Shown here piece by piece: positions 34,967-44,819 of a stretch of 64,000 bases of DNA. The DNA is taken from contig JAOQAK010000002.1 of NCBI GenBank assembly GCA_025963635.1, positions 62,001 to 126,000 of the forward strand, in the 5' to 3' direction. Below the pieces are notes generated by a model. It was not told where the DNA came from, made no database searches, and saw only the letters and a list, made by a program, of their open reading frames with translations. The position numbers and the translations under genes were made by a program. Position 1 is the first letter of the stretch; every line of letters begins with the position of its first letter. This stretch comes from Ferruginibacter sp. GTDB taxonomy: Bacteria; Bacteroidota; Bacteroidia; Chitinophagales; Chitinophagaceae.

Positions 34967-35244
34967 AGCCCCCCTGCCCCCCAAAGGGGGGTTCTTGGAG
35001 TAAGTTGTTGTTGATAGTTTTTTGATATACGGTTATTGGTCTTTCGGTTTTTCCTATTTTAATTTTTTCATCAACGTTTATAACAGTAATGGCTTTTTGA
35101 ATCAATCTACCTTTTCGTTTGTTTCTAAGTTTCTGGCCTCCCGCAACAAAAAGCTTTTGTTATTAGCTTTTATGTTTCCCCAAAAAAGCATTCAACATCA
35201 TTCGAAAAGAGCCAAGAACCCCCCTTCGGGGGGCAGGGGGGCCT
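34967..35244. repeat. Inverted pair of GC-rich hairpin repeats (copies A and B) bounding about 220 bp
   Basis: Copy A (34967-34995) reads AGCCCCCCTG then CCCCCC-AAA-GGGGGG-TTCTTGG. Copy B (35213-35244) is the same sequence inverted, with loop TTC. The interval between them holds no convincing gene; a 74-codon plus frame ends inside copy B and looks accidental. The layout resembles a small non-autonomous element, but target-site duplications are not obvious. Confidence 0.65.
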
Positions 35245-37387
35245 AGTTTCCCGGTGCAAACGGAAACTTCAATTGCTCATAATACTCCAACGTTTGATCA
35301 GGCTTTTCATAATTTGCCGGTATCGGCCTTTTTGAAAAGGTTTGAAAATATAACAAACATGCATTGCGCCACCAAACAGCCTCCTTTTCCTGGATGTTTA
35401 GTAACATGTTTACCTGGTGGTACCTTTGCTCATCAATTTTGCTTTTTTGTTTTTCCCATACGTTTTGCATCCATCTTACACTGTCTACGCCATTGTTGTA
35501 TTGATAGCAGAGCTCATCCCATAAAGTTCGTCCACTTTTCATTGTATGATCCCAGGGCACACGATGAAACCAAAGTAAGTACTTCTCATCACATGTTACA
35601 ATATCTTCCCAGAGTTTTGCTGCTTCAGGCTTGTACTGGCCCAACGCATTGCTGCCGGTAACAGTGCGGTTAAATCCTATTCCCATACTATCTGCCTTAT
35701 GATAATATGCCGGGTTCCATTCGGGCCTTTGTAAATTACTTACCCAGGGTGCTGGTCCGTAATGGTGGCCTGTTGCCATGATATGATGCAAACCTACAGG
35801 GTTCATGTACTTCACCATGATCTCCCTTGAGGAGAGCATCATTTTTTTTACCGCTTTCACAAAATCAATATCATTGTTAAAGCTCATGCGAATCCACTCT
35901 TCGGCAATCTGTTCCGATGAAAGAGCATGGTCCCAACTTAATCTTCCCAGTGCATACCAGTTAGCCTGTCCAAAAGGGTGGCCTGTCCAGTCGATATCAT
36001 TTCCAATATTGGCAACACCTGCAAGGCCGCTTAACTCATGATTGTCGAGGCTACCATCAATTACCTTTGCCACTGTGCTTCCCTTTCCTTTACTCCAGGT
36101 GTCGCTGTCAAGGCACTCTTTAAATAACGGTGCCAGGTAAACGAGATGTGTGCCTTGCCCAAGGTATTCCTGTGTTACCTGGAATTCCATCATCAAAGGT
36201 GTTTTTGGCATGGCGCCAAAAAGCGGATGAAAAGGTTCCCTTGGCATAAAATCGATGGCGCCATTTTTCACCTGCACCATCACATTATCTCTGAATTTAC
36301 CATCCAGTGGCACAAATTCACTAAAGGCCTGCTTATGCCGGTCGTCCGGTACCTCATTGCTGTAAACAAATGCCCGCCACATAATAATACCATGATGTGG
36401 TGCGATTGCATCTGCCAGCATATTGGCGCCATCAGCATGCGTTCTTCCATAGTTTTGAGGACCGGGCTGTCCTTCGCTGTTTGCTTTAACAATAAAGCCG
36501 CCAAAATCAGGAATCAGAGAATAGATTTCATTCATTTTATCAGTCCACCATTGCTTAACTGCACCATCCAGCGGATCGGCAGTTTTTAGTCCTCCAATCT
36601 CTACCGGTGCACTAAATCTTGCACTGAGGTAGACTTTAATTCCGTACGGGCGGAATGTATTTGCCAGGGCTTTTACTTTTTCGAGGTAAGCTCGGGTTAA
36701 AACTGTAGCATTGGCATTTACATTTGTTAGCACACAACCATTGATGCCGATAGAAGCGTTTGCTCTTGCATAATCAATATAGCGTTGATCAATATAATCG
36801 GGGAGCGTGTGCCAGTTCCAAATGGAGAATCCCGCATAGCCTCTCTCAACCGTACGGTTCAGATTATCCCAATGATTGAGTAGCCTCAATTTCAAACGTG
36901 GCACAGAGAGGACCTGTAAAGAATTAACGGGTTGCCGCGTTTGCAGTAACCTGAGAAAATGAAATACGCCATAGAGCACACCGACATCAGTATTTGCAGC
37001 GATGACGATGCATTTTCTTTGATGAATGGATTGGGAGGATATAACAAAGCCTTCAGTGCCGGCCTTTGCGAGTTCTGATTTTAGCGAAGCTTTTATATCG
37101 GTTGGCAGCATTGCAGCGCCGAGGATTAGGTTTGCACTTGCGGGATCATTGGTTAACGCGACATTGCTTTGCAGTATTCGGTTTAGACCCTTCATCAACT
37201 CTTTCCTGGCGGCCTGTAAAATTTCAGTAGTGCCGGGAAACTGTATAGCGCTGATCGCTTGTTTATAAGTTTGCAGCAGTTGTTTATTTTCCACAGGTGT
37301 GTACCTGAGCCAGCAATCGTACCCATTTTCTGCAACCGTCTTCAACACAGGTAAAAAAAGAATAAATACTAGCAACAGTCTTTTCAT
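35243..37387 (-). CDS. aguA: Alpha-glucuronidase, glycoside hydrolase family 67
   Basis: 714 aa, full length, with a signal peptide (MKRLLLVFILFLPVLKTVAE). Family 67 hallmarks: YDCWLRYTPV at the N-terminus, GYAGFSIWNWHTLPDY, the acid region FGGFIVKANSEGQPGPQNYG, the pair NGAIDFMPREPFHPLFG and LMMEFQVTQEYLGQG with the catalytic Asp and Glu, and VPWDHTMKSGRTLWDELC. The enzyme removes (4-O-methyl)glucuronic acid from the non-reducing end of xylo-oligosaccharides. Its stop codon lies in repeat copy B. The start overlaps the truncated LacI gene by 4 bp. Confidence 0.96.
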   Translation of the reverse strand: MKRLLLVFILFLPVLKTVAENGYDCWLRYTPVENKQLLQTYKQAISAIQFPGTTEILQAARKELMKGLNRILQSNVALTNDPASANLILGAAMLPTDIKASLKSELAKAGTEGFVISSQSIHQRKCIVIAANTDVGVLYGVFHFLRLLQTRQPVNSLQVLSVPRLKLRLLNHWDNLNRTVERGYAGFSIWNWHTLPDYIDQRYIDYARANASIGINGCVLTNVNANATVLTRAYLEKVKALANTFRPYGIKVYLSARFSAPVEIGGLKTADPLDGAVKQWWTDKMNEIYSLIPDFGGFIVKANSEGQPGPQNYGRTHADGANMLADAIAPHHGIIMWRAFVYSNEVPDDRHKQAFSEFVPLDGKFRDNVMVQVKNGAIDFMPREPFHPLFGAMPKTPLMMEFQVTQEYLGQGTHLVYLAPLFKECLDSDTWSKGKGSTVAKVIDGSLDNHELSGLAGVANIGNDIDWTGHPFGQANWYALGRLSWDHALSSEQIAEEWIRMSFNNDIDFVKAVKKMMLSSREIMVKYMNPVGLHHIMATGHHYGPAPWVSNLQRPEWNPAYYHKADSMGIGFNRTVTGSNALGQYKPEAAKLWEDIVTCDEKYLLWFHRVPWDHTMKSGRTLWDELCYQYNNGVDSVRWMQNVWEKQKSKIDEQRYHQVNMLLNIQEKEAVWWRNACLLYFQTFSKRPIPANYEKPDQTLEYYEQLKFPFAPGN

Positions 37388-37884
37388 ATTGGCGGTGCCG
37401 TTCTATAAACAGCTATTTTTTTTTGAGATGATTTCCTTATGATCACTTCGGAGCGAATCACAATGGTATTATAATGTTCAAATCGCTTAGTGTCGAATGC
37501 AAGGGAGGCAATCAAGCCATCTACCCGTTTATGAAAGAGATTTACAGCATTGGCTGCTTCCTTCTCAAAGCTTTCAGACGAGTGAGCAATAATGATGCTA
37601 TAACTTGCTTCCGGGGTCACTTTTTCAATCCCCGCAAGAACGGAGGTAATGAAGTTACTGTTTAATTCATGTACAAGAACGCCGATAGTATTTGTTTTTT
37701 GTTTACGAAGGCTGCTTGCAAAAGTATTATGCCGGTACCCAGGTTCCATGGCGGTTTCCTGGATTCTTTTGCGGGTGTTGATGTTAATGGCCCGGTTGTT
37801 TTGCCAGCCACGACTTATCGTGGCAGATGAGAGTGCCAGTTTTTGTGCTATATCGTAAATGCTTACTTTTCTTTTGAATGACAT
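37384..37884 (-). pseudogene. LacI-family regulator with a large internal deletion
   Basis: 166 aa instead of about 340. The helix-turn-helix (VSIYDIAQKLALSSATISRG, then NINTRKRIQETA) and the first part of the effector domain are normal up to about residue 140 (FDTKRFEHY). The sequence then jumps straight to the family's C-terminal motif (VIRSEVIIRKSSQKK). About 170 residues of the sugar-binding domain are missing with the frame kept. The protein may still bind DNA without an effector, or it may be dead. It lies directly upstream of GH67 and divergent from uxuA, the place of an ExuR/UxuR-type regulator. Confidence 0.8.
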
Positions 37885-38321
37885 TTTGCAATCGGTTACA
37901 TCAAAGTCGTAAAATGCAATTGTAGATCTTTATAAAGACTTATGAACAGTTAAGATCAGGTCTCTTGAGATTAAACATCAAAATTTTTACAGGGGTATTC
38001 AAAAAAGATTGATCTGCTTGTCACCGAAGATAAGAAGATTGAAAATAATCAGCAATCGGCTGTACGTATTTGTTACAATTTGCTTTTTATAAAAAAAAGA
38101 AAAAATTATTTAATGAACTTGCTGGAACCTGCTGCGAAACAAAAAGCTCAATAGAGAGACAGCAAACTATAAGATTTGTATTAATAAAATAAATCAAACG
38201 GTAAGTTTAAATAAGCGCAAATTGAGAAGTGTTCATGTAACTTTGATGCCCAGCTTGCCGGCCCCTCTTCATGACAATACCCGTTAGCTGTATTGATAAT
38301 CTTTAAACCCCATAAGACCAT
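37885..38321. other. 437-bp intergenic region between the LacI remnant and uxuA
   Basis: AT-rich divergent promoter region. A TAACTTTG at 38238-38245 matches the Bacteroidota -7 consensus TAnnTTTG upstream of uxuA, but a TTG at the right distance is not clear. No operator palindrome as good as that at 22595 was found and no gene is seen. Confidence 0.4.
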
Positions 38322-39494
38322 ATGTTAATGCACCAAACCATGCGCTGGTTCGGCCCCTCCGACCCGGTAAGTTTAGCCGATATAAGACAAGCCGGTTGCG
38401 AAGGAGTAGTAACGGCCTTACACCAAATTCCGGTAGGCGATTTGTGGACGATCGAAGCCATTACAGAAAGAAAGCAAATGATTGAAGCTGCTGGTATGAC
38501 CTGGACCGTAATTGAAAGTTTGCCGGTGAGTGAAGACATCAAAAAACAGAATGGCAATTACCCGCTGCACATCGAAAATTATAATCAAAGCCTTCGCAAT
38601 GTTGCGGCATGTGGTTTAAAAGTGGTTACCTATAATTTTATGCCCATTCTGGATTGGTTGCGTACGGACATTGCTTACACGCTTCCTGATGGGAGCCGGG
38701 CATTGTATTTCGAGCGGCTCGCCTTTATAGCCTTTGATCTTTTTATGCTAAAAAGACCCGGGACTGAAAATGATTATACTGCGGAAGAAACCGAAAATGC
38801 CAAAGCGAAATATGCAGGCATGACAGCGGAAGAAAAAGATAAGGTATTCCGTAATGCGATGCTTGGTCTACCCGGCAGTGATGACGCCTTTACGCCGGAA
38901 CAGGTGTTGGCTGCATTAAAAAATTATGCGGCAATTGACGCAGCCAAATTAAAACGCAATCTATTTTATTTTCTGCAGCAGGTAATCCCCGTGGCAGAGG
39001 AATGTGGTCTAAAAATGGCCATTCATCCCGATGATCCGCCGTATCCCGTTTTTGGCTTGCCCCGGGTTGTGAGTACTGAACAGGATGCTTCGGATATTAT
39101 CAATGCTGTGCCATCTCCCGCAAATGGTTTATGTTTTTGTACCGGTTCTTTCGGAGCAAGGCCCGATAATGATATCCTGAAAATGCTCAAACGATTTGGC
39201 GACAAGGTGCATTTTCTTCACCTCCGCAATACGAAGCGGGATGAAGCTGGCAATTTTTATGAGGCCGATCATTTAACGGGCGATACCGATATGTTTGAAG
39301 TGATCAGGGAAGTATTGGACATACAGAAAAGAAGAAATATTTCTATACCCATGCGTCCTGATCATGGTCACCAGATGCTGGATGATTTGCAAAAGAAAAC
39401 TTATCCCGGATATTCAGCCATAGGCAGGTTGAAGGGCCTCGCTGAACTACGCGGTGTGGAATATGCCGTCAGCAAAAGCTTATTCCCGGTTTAA
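38322..39494 (+). CDS. uxuA: Mannonate dehydratase
   Basis: 390 aa. UxuA dehydrates D-mannonate to 2-keto-3-deoxygluconate in glucuronate catabolism, using a TIM barrel and a divalent metal. Family motifs: [83 protein letters not shown] and [10 protein letters not shown], which contain the Cys, His and Asp ligands. It follows the uronate-releasing GH67 in the layout; isomerase UxaC is not in the window. The start could also be the Met two codons in. Confidence 0.96.
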   Translation: MLMHQTMRWFGPSDPVSLADIRQAGCEGVVTALHQIPVGDLWTIEAITERKQMIEAAGMTWTVIESLPVSEDIKKQNGNYPLHIENYNQSLRNVAACGLKVVTYNFMPILDWLRTDIAYTLPDGSRALYFERLAFIAFDLFMLKRPGTENDYTAEETENAKAKYAGMTAEEKDKVFRNAMLGLPGSDDAFTPEQVLAALKNYAAIDAAKLKRNLFYFLQQVIPVAEECGLKMAIHPDDPPYPVFGLPRVVSTEQDASDIINAVPSPANGLCFCTGSFGARPDNDILKMLKRFGDKVHFLHLRNTKRDEAGNFYEADHLTGDTDMFEVIREVLDIQKRRNISIPMRPDHGHQMLDDLQKKTYPGYSAIGRLKGLAELRGVEYAVSKSLFPV

Positions 39495-39518
39495 GCACCC
39501 ACATTTTGGCCTGGAGGA

Positions 39519-40502
39519 TTACCAGTTTTCCAGTCCTAATAATTTTTTACCAAGCTCATTTAATTCAGCGACTGGATATTTTATTTTTTCCCAATTCCTG
39601 GGATCGCCGGGAAATGCATATCCTTCAGGAGCGATCCTGTCTTTCCAGGAGGCTATTCTCCATTGCCTTAGCGTTTCATTGCTTTCTTCCGCCGGCATCA
39701 TGGAAATGTATTGGGCAATACGAACTTTATCACTAGTCTTATTCGGCCGAATACCGTGCGGTTGCAAACTGTTAAAGATGAGCAGGTCGCCGGCATTCAT
39801 TTTGACCTTCACCAAATTTAGCCCTGTGATATCCGGTTTGAAATGATCCCGCTCTTCCGGCTGTGTCAGCTTCCATGTATCATAGGTACGAAACAATTCA
39901 GGTATGCATTGAAAGCCACCCATGTTTTCATCGGTTTGATCTGCCAGCGCCAGCACACCCTGTACATTCACGGGTTTTGTTTCGGGATCATAATCCCAAT
40001 GAATAAATCCTTTGTATTCAAACCCGGGTTTCATTGGAAAGTTCAGGTTGGCCCGATCGATAGTAACCCACAATTTTTCTGTGCCCCAGATGTCGACAAA
40101 TGCATCATACACTTTTTGCGTCATCCGGTTGTTCCATAAATACTGGTTATTATACACTTCTACCATACCGGTGTTCGTCAACTCTTTCATTTTCATTTCT
40201 GCACGGGGAGGTGTATACCACGTAGCAGGATCGTTAGGGTCCTTTTCTTCAAACTCCCACAAAAAGTTTGCTGTAGCCAGCGCCTGTTCACGCGGAACCG
40301 CATTTTTAATTACAATATAACCGTTGGATACCCAAAAATCCCAGTCGGCCTCGCTTAACACACGAAGCGGTTTACCATTGCTGCGGTCGTTGAGTTTGGT
40401 GGCACTGCTTTTCGCAGTAGATGGGTTGCCGGGAATATCGGCGTGAGTATTTCCGGGGATCATCATCGGCGCCATCGTGGGGGCCATTGTTTTTTGTTCC
40501 AT
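39519..40502 (-). CDS. Phytanoyl-CoA dioxygenase (PhyH)-family oxygenase
   Basis: 327 aa. The Fe(II)/2-oxoglutarate oxygenase facial triad is visible as GFIHWDYDPETKP (His and Asp) and FNSLQPHGIRPN (distal His, with a nearby Arg for 2-oxoglutarate). The N-terminal 40 residues are Met-, Pro- and Ser-rich and probably disordered; a later start is possible. It is convergent with uxuA, 24 bp apart, and divergent from the AraC-family gene at 40780. The substrate is unknown; family members hydroxylate a wide range of small molecules. Confidence 0.85.
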   Translation of the reverse strand: MEQKTMAPTMAPMMIPGNTHADIPGNPSTAKSSATKLNDRSNGKPLRVLSEADWDFWVSNGYIVIKNAVPREQALATANFLWEFEEKDPNDPATWYTPPRAEMKMKELTNTGMVEVYNNQYLWNNRMTQKVYDAFVDIWGTEKLWVTIDRANLNFPMKPGFEYKGFIHWDYDPETKPVNVQGVLALADQTDENMGGFQCIPELFRTYDTWKLTQPEERDHFKPDITGLNLVKVKMNAGDLLIFNSLQPHGIRPNKTSDKVRIAQYISMMPAEESNETLRQWRIASWKDRIAPEGYAFPGDPRNWEKIKYPVAELNELGKKLLGLENW

Positions 40503-40779
40503 ATAGCAGTATATTTTAAGTGATCAATAACGTCAATGAAATATTAGCCGCGTAACCGTAAAGCTTATCCAAAGTGCATTTCAGTCCAGGGGATGCTTTC
40601 ACATTTGTACTGAAGTTATTACAAAACTTATTATCAAATTGTCTTTTAAAAACTGGAAATATATCCATGTGTTCTGATTGTAAAAATAGCTCAGCCGACA
40701 GTGTAGAACCAACAGCTGCAATGACCTGTTTTTGTGCTGTATTGATATATTTTACTTATTTTGGAAAAAATATTTGTCA

Positions 40780-41634
40780 ATGAGAGCAAAACTGGAGGAC
40801 ATATCAGCAGATGCAGATAGTTCATTCAGGATTATGCTTACTCCAAATTTAAACGAATTATTCTATTGGCATTTTCATCCTGAATATGAAATTGTCTATG
40901 TAGAAGCTGAGAATGGCATCCGCCATATTGGTGATCATATTTCAAAATACCAGGAAAGCGATCTCGCTTTGATCGGACCCAACATACCTCACCTGAATTT
41001 TGATTACGGAGTAAAGACCACGGTAGAAACTGTGGTGGTACAAATGAAAGAGAATTTTTTAGGAAGGGATTTTTTTTCATTACCCGAAATAGCTTCTATA
41101 AAAATGTTATTGGAGAGAGCTAAAAGTGGACTGGCTTTTTATGGCGAAACAAAATCGCAGGTAGCGATAAAATTAAAGCAGTTAACCGGTTTACCACATT
41201 TTGAGCAACTCATTACCTTACTCCAGGTATTCCATTTACTTGCCCAAAGCAGTGAGGTAGAATTGCTGAATGCCGATCCCATCAGTAGTGCAGCTGTTTT
41301 TAAGGAACAGCAACGATTACAAAAAGTGTATCATTTTATTGATACCAATTACCAAAGGGATATCAATGTAAATGAAGTAGCGAAGCTGTGCAATCTTACG
41401 ATACCCGCGTTTTGCCGGTATTTCAAAAAATCAACACACTATACTTTTACTGATTTTTTGAATCATTATCGTATTAACCAATCCAAAAAAATCTTGCTGA
41501 TGGATAGATCAGTTACAGATGCCTGTTATGAAAGTGGCTTCGGGAATATTTCTTATTTTAATAAAACTTTTAAAAAAATCACCGGTGACAATCCATCCAT
41601 TTTTAAAAGGAAATATTTTACCTATAGACGATGA
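40780..41634 (+). CDS. AraC-family transcriptional regulator with cupin sensor
   Basis: 284 aa from the ATG at 40780 (MRAKLEDISADADS). The N-terminal cupin-like sensor contains WHFHPEYEIVYVEAENGIRHIGDHI and LIGPNIPHL. The C-terminal DNA-binding domain has two helix-turn-helices, VNEVAKLCNLTIPAFCRYFKK and VTDACYESGFGNISYFNKTFK. The frame extends to 40732 but the added 16 residues are not conserved-looking. It is divergent from the PhyH gene and probably controls it and nearby sugar genes; the effector is unknown. Confidence 0.9.
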   Translation: MRAKLEDISADADSSFRIMLTPNLNELFYWHFHPEYEIVYVEAENGIRHIGDHISKYQESDLALIGPNIPHLNFDYGVKTTVETVVVQMKENFLGRDFFSLPEIASIKMLLERAKSGLAFYGETKSQVAIKLKQLTGLPHFEQLITLLQVFHLLAQSSEVELLNADPISSAAVFKEQQRLQKVYHFIDTNYQRDINVNEVAKLCNLTIPAFCRYFKKSTHYTFTDFLNHYRINQSKKILLMDRSVTDACYESGFGNISYFNKTFKKITGDNPSIFKRKYFTYRR

Positions 41635-41661
41635 ATATCTTCTCATCAAAAAACTAAACGG

Positions 41662-44628
41662 TTATTTTACCATCGCAGCTTCCATGGCTTTATAAATCGT
41701 TTCATGGATGGCCGGCCTTACATTCATTTTTAAGAGAAGATTATTATCGCCACCCTGCGGTGTAACGCGGTTACTTAAAAATACATACACTAATTTGTTG
41801 GCAGGGTCGGCCCAGGTGCAGGTTCCGGTAAAACCGGTATGGCCAAAACTAAGCGGCGATGCCGATAGGCAGGGATAAGGCTCCGTACGGGTTGCATTAT
41901 CTTTTTCAGGTTTATCGAAGCCATATCCGCGGCGGCTGATGGTACTATGATACCCTGTAAAAAGATCGACGGTTTCTTTCCGGAGGTAACGTTTTCCATT
42001 AAACTCGCCTCCATTCATCAGCATTTGCATAATAATCGCGATGTCGTAAGCATCACTGAAAAGACCAGCGTGACCCGCTACGCCGCCAAACATTGCCGCA
42101 CCCGGATCGTGTACATCTCCCCTTAATAATTGTCTTCTGAATTGCTTTTCATCTTCAGTAGGCGCTACCATATTGAGCGGCAGGTGTTCTCTTGGCTTAA
42201 AGCCCGCCGTGGTTAATCCGAGTGGGGTGTAGTAAGCTTTTTTAACATATTCATCCAGGGGCATACCGCTTAGCGCTTCTACAATTTTGCCCAAAAAGAT
42301 AAAGTCGTTATCACTGTAAATATATTTGCCGGCCGCACCGAGCGGACTCCTTAAAATTCGCTGGTACAATGTGTCTTCATAATCATTGCGCAAAAACAGG
42401 TTTGCCGCTACCCTATATTTGAAAGCATTATTTTGGGTCGCTGAATACAATGCCGGGAAAGGCACACCGGCGCTGTCAATGGTTTGCCTGTAAAAGGGGA
42501 TATATGCCACCAGCCCGGCCTGGTGCAGCAAAATGTTTTCAATTAAAAGGTCTTCTTTATTGGAGCCCTTCACCCAGGGCAGGTAATCGCCTAATGTTTT
42601 TTTAAGATCAATCTTTCCTTGTTCGTACAATTTCATGATTGAAATGGTGGTAGCGCAAATTTTGGTAACAGATGCCATGTCATACACCGAGCCGGTAGTT
42701 ACCGGTTCTGCATTGTCGTAATTATAATGTCCAAATGCTTTGTAATAGCCAATCTTACCGTCTTTTACCACCAATACCACGCAGCCTGGGGCACCGCCTT
42801 TGCTGATGGCGTTGTTTGCTATCGAATCAATGTTGTTCAACACCGAACTGCTCAATTTTAAATCATCGGGAGCAGCCATTGGTAAAAAAGATGCAGAGCT
42901 GATTATTCCGCTTCCAAACGGATAGGCATCGCAGACAGTAACCGGCAATTTTCCTTTAGCCAAAATTTTTCCCTGCAACAGCTCTGCCGCTGTATTTTGT
43001 ATGATATCATCATCTTCATAACAGGCAACAAGATTTTTTGCGCCGCAGAAATTTTTAATAGCATAAGGATTTCCGAAAACCAGGGTAACAGCGTTGGTCT
43101 GTTCCTGTAGTTGATTTACCAGGTTGATGGCAAAAGGACTGATACCAAAATTATTAGAAGGCGTGCGTTTATAGCCGTGGATGCCAATGATCACTTTTTT
43201 GTACCGGTTTTTTATAAGATAAACGGAAGACAATATCCTGGTGGCATCCTGCATATTGTTAAAATAAAATACATCCGCATTATAATCTGCCCGCAGTCTT
43301 TTTGCAAGTCCATTGTCGGAACTAATCCCAATGCCTACATAGACCACATCATTTTTTGTATTGTTTTTTGCAGGCGAAAGCGAAAAAAAAGAATCATCGG
43401 TTTTGGTTAAAACCGTTAAGGCATTTTCAGCAATTAATTTTCTCATCGCTGGTATCTTACTATTCAGGTCGGTCGTGAGATTCGCTGTATTGATCGGTTG
43501 TAAGTGCGCAAGACCGTACTGGTATTTTACCCTCAAAACTCTTTTGCAATGCTCCTCAATATCCTGCCAGCTTAATTTATTGTCTTTGATGGAAGATTTG
43601 ATTTTTTCAATGGCAAGCGGAACATCTCCGGGCAGGCAAAGCATGTCGTTTCCTGCTATGAGCGATTGAACCGAGGCTTCACCATCCGGGAAATATTTTT
43701 TTACTCCCTGCATTTCCAGTGCATCTGTGAATGATAATCCCTGGTAGTTCAGCCGCTCCCGCAACAGGCCGGTTACATTATTTTTTGAAATAGAAGTAGG
43801 ACGGTTAACAGTGTTGTCAATGGCAGGGATGGATAAATGAGCGATCATTACACTGCCGATACCTGCATCAAAAATTTGCCTGAAAGGGTATAATTCGAGT
43901 GAATCCAACTGCGCCATGGATTTATTAATAACAGGCAGATCATAATGCGAATCAACGGATACATCGCCATGACCAGGGAAGTGCTTGGCGCAGGCCAAAA
44001 CGCCCATATCCTGCATGCCTTTCATATATTGAACGCCGAATAAGGATACCTTATATTTATCTTCTCCAAAACTTCTGTCGTTAATAACGGGATTGTCAGG
44101 ATTATTGTTGATGTCCACAACGGGTGCATAGTTAACCTGTATGCCTGTGCGCTTGCATTGTTCAGCCACCAGTTTTCCATACTCATAAGCGATGGCGCCA
44201 TCGGGTACCGCACCCAGCATCATTTGATGCGGAAGTGGCAGCACGCTGTCGATCATGCGCATACCCACGCCCCATTCAGCATCGATGCACATTAAAATGG
44301 GTGTTTTGGCTGCTGCCTGTAACTTGTTCATGATGGTAGCCTGTTTTACCGGGCTTCCCTGGAAGAGGCATATGCCGCCGATATTATACTGCCGCACAAG
44401 GCTGTCAACTTTGTCATCGAAAAAAATGGCGGTCCTGTTCCTCGCATCATAGGTAGAAAGCCTTACCACCATCAACTGGGCAATCTGTTCATCTTGTGAT
44501 AAGGTTTTAAAAACACTGTCCACCCAGGCATTTTCTTTTAAATTGTTGAACATGGGATTTGTTTGTGCAATGATTTTTGTCTGAAACGCAATGATTGAAC
44601 AACAGAGGAATAGATAAGCTTTGGTCAT
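41662..44628 (-). CDS. Fusion of GH3 beta-N-acetylglucosaminidase (NagZ-like) and a serine hydrolase
   Basis: 988 aa with a signal peptide. The N-terminal GH3 domain has the NagZ signatures CAKHFPGHGDVSVDSHYDLP (the His-Asp acid/base loop) and SFTDALEMQGV (nucleophile Asp). A GH3 C-terminal domain follows. The last 400 residues are a class-C beta-lactamase/penicillin-binding-like domain, with MASVTKICATT (Ser-x-x-Lys), IYSDNDFIFLG and SFGHTGFTGT (the KTG position). Such fusions recur in Bacteroidota and are thought to act on peptidoglycan in the periplasm. I chose the ATG at 44628 (MTKAYLFLCCS) over a GTG seven codons upstream. Confidence 0.93.
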   Translation of the reverse strand: MTKAYLFLCCSIIAFQTKIIAQTNPMFNNLKENAWVDSVFKTLSQDEQIAQLMVVRLSTYDARNRTAIFFDDKVDSLVRQYNIGGICLFQGSPVKQATIMNKLQAAAKTPILMCIDAEWGVGMRMIDSVLPLPHQMMLGAVPDGAIAYEYGKLVAEQCKRTGIQVNYAPVVDINNNPDNPVINDRSFGEDKYKVSLFGVQYMKGMQDMGVLACAKHFPGHGDVSVDSHYDLPVINKSMAQLDSLELYPFRQIFDAGIGSVMIAHLSIPAIDNTVNRPTSISKNNVTGLLRERLNYQGLSFTDALEMQGVKKYFPDGEASVQSLIAGNDMLCLPGDVPLAIEKIKSSIKDNKLSWQDIEEHCKRVLRVKYQYGLAHLQPINTANLTTDLNSKIPAMRKLIAENALTVLTKTDDSFFSLSPAKNNTKNDVVYVGIGISSDNGLAKRLRADYNADVFYFNNMQDATRILSSVYLIKNRYKKVIIGIHGYKRTPSNNFGISPFAINLVNQLQEQTNAVTLVFGNPYAIKNFCGAKNLVACYEDDDIIQNTAAELLQGKILAKGKLPVTVCDAYPFGSGIISSASFLPMAAPDDLKLSSSVLNNIDSIANNAISKGGAPGCVVLVVKDGKIGYYKAFGHYNYDNAEPVTTGSVYDMASVTKICATTISIMKLYEQGKIDLKKTLGDYLPWVKGSNKEDLLIENILLHQAGLVAYIPFYRQTIDSAGVPFPALYSATQNNAFKYRVAANLFLRNDYEDTLYQRILRSPLGAAGKYIYSDNDFIFLGKIVEALSGMPLDEYVKKAYYTPLGLTTAGFKPREHLPLNMVAPTEDEKQFRRQLLRGDVHDPGAAMFGGVAGHAGLFSDAYDIAIIMQMLMNGGEFNGKRYLRKETVDLFTGYHSTISRRGYGFDKPEKDNATRTEPYPCLSASPLSFGHTGFTGTCTWADPANKLVYVFLSNRVTPQGGDNNLLLKMNVRPAIHETIYKAMEAAMVK

Positions 44629-44819
44629 AATTTGAAAAGATAGGGTCACAAATTAGGAAGATTTGAGGGTATTGCAACATCGGCAGTCCATGTTCTAACT
44701 GTTTATAAGATGGGAAACACTAACCCAAAATGGCGATATCAGCGATTGGCAGGCGAGAGCTGCATCTTATTGAATTGGGGTCTTCATTTTTTTTCAATAA
44801 TTATTTTTAACTTTATTCA

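Noticed and set aside
35022..35246. 74-codon plus frame ending NPPSGGRGA between GC-rich repeats
   Set aside because: The end is repeat copy B; the body has no signal, motif or plausible start context. Kept as part of the element description.
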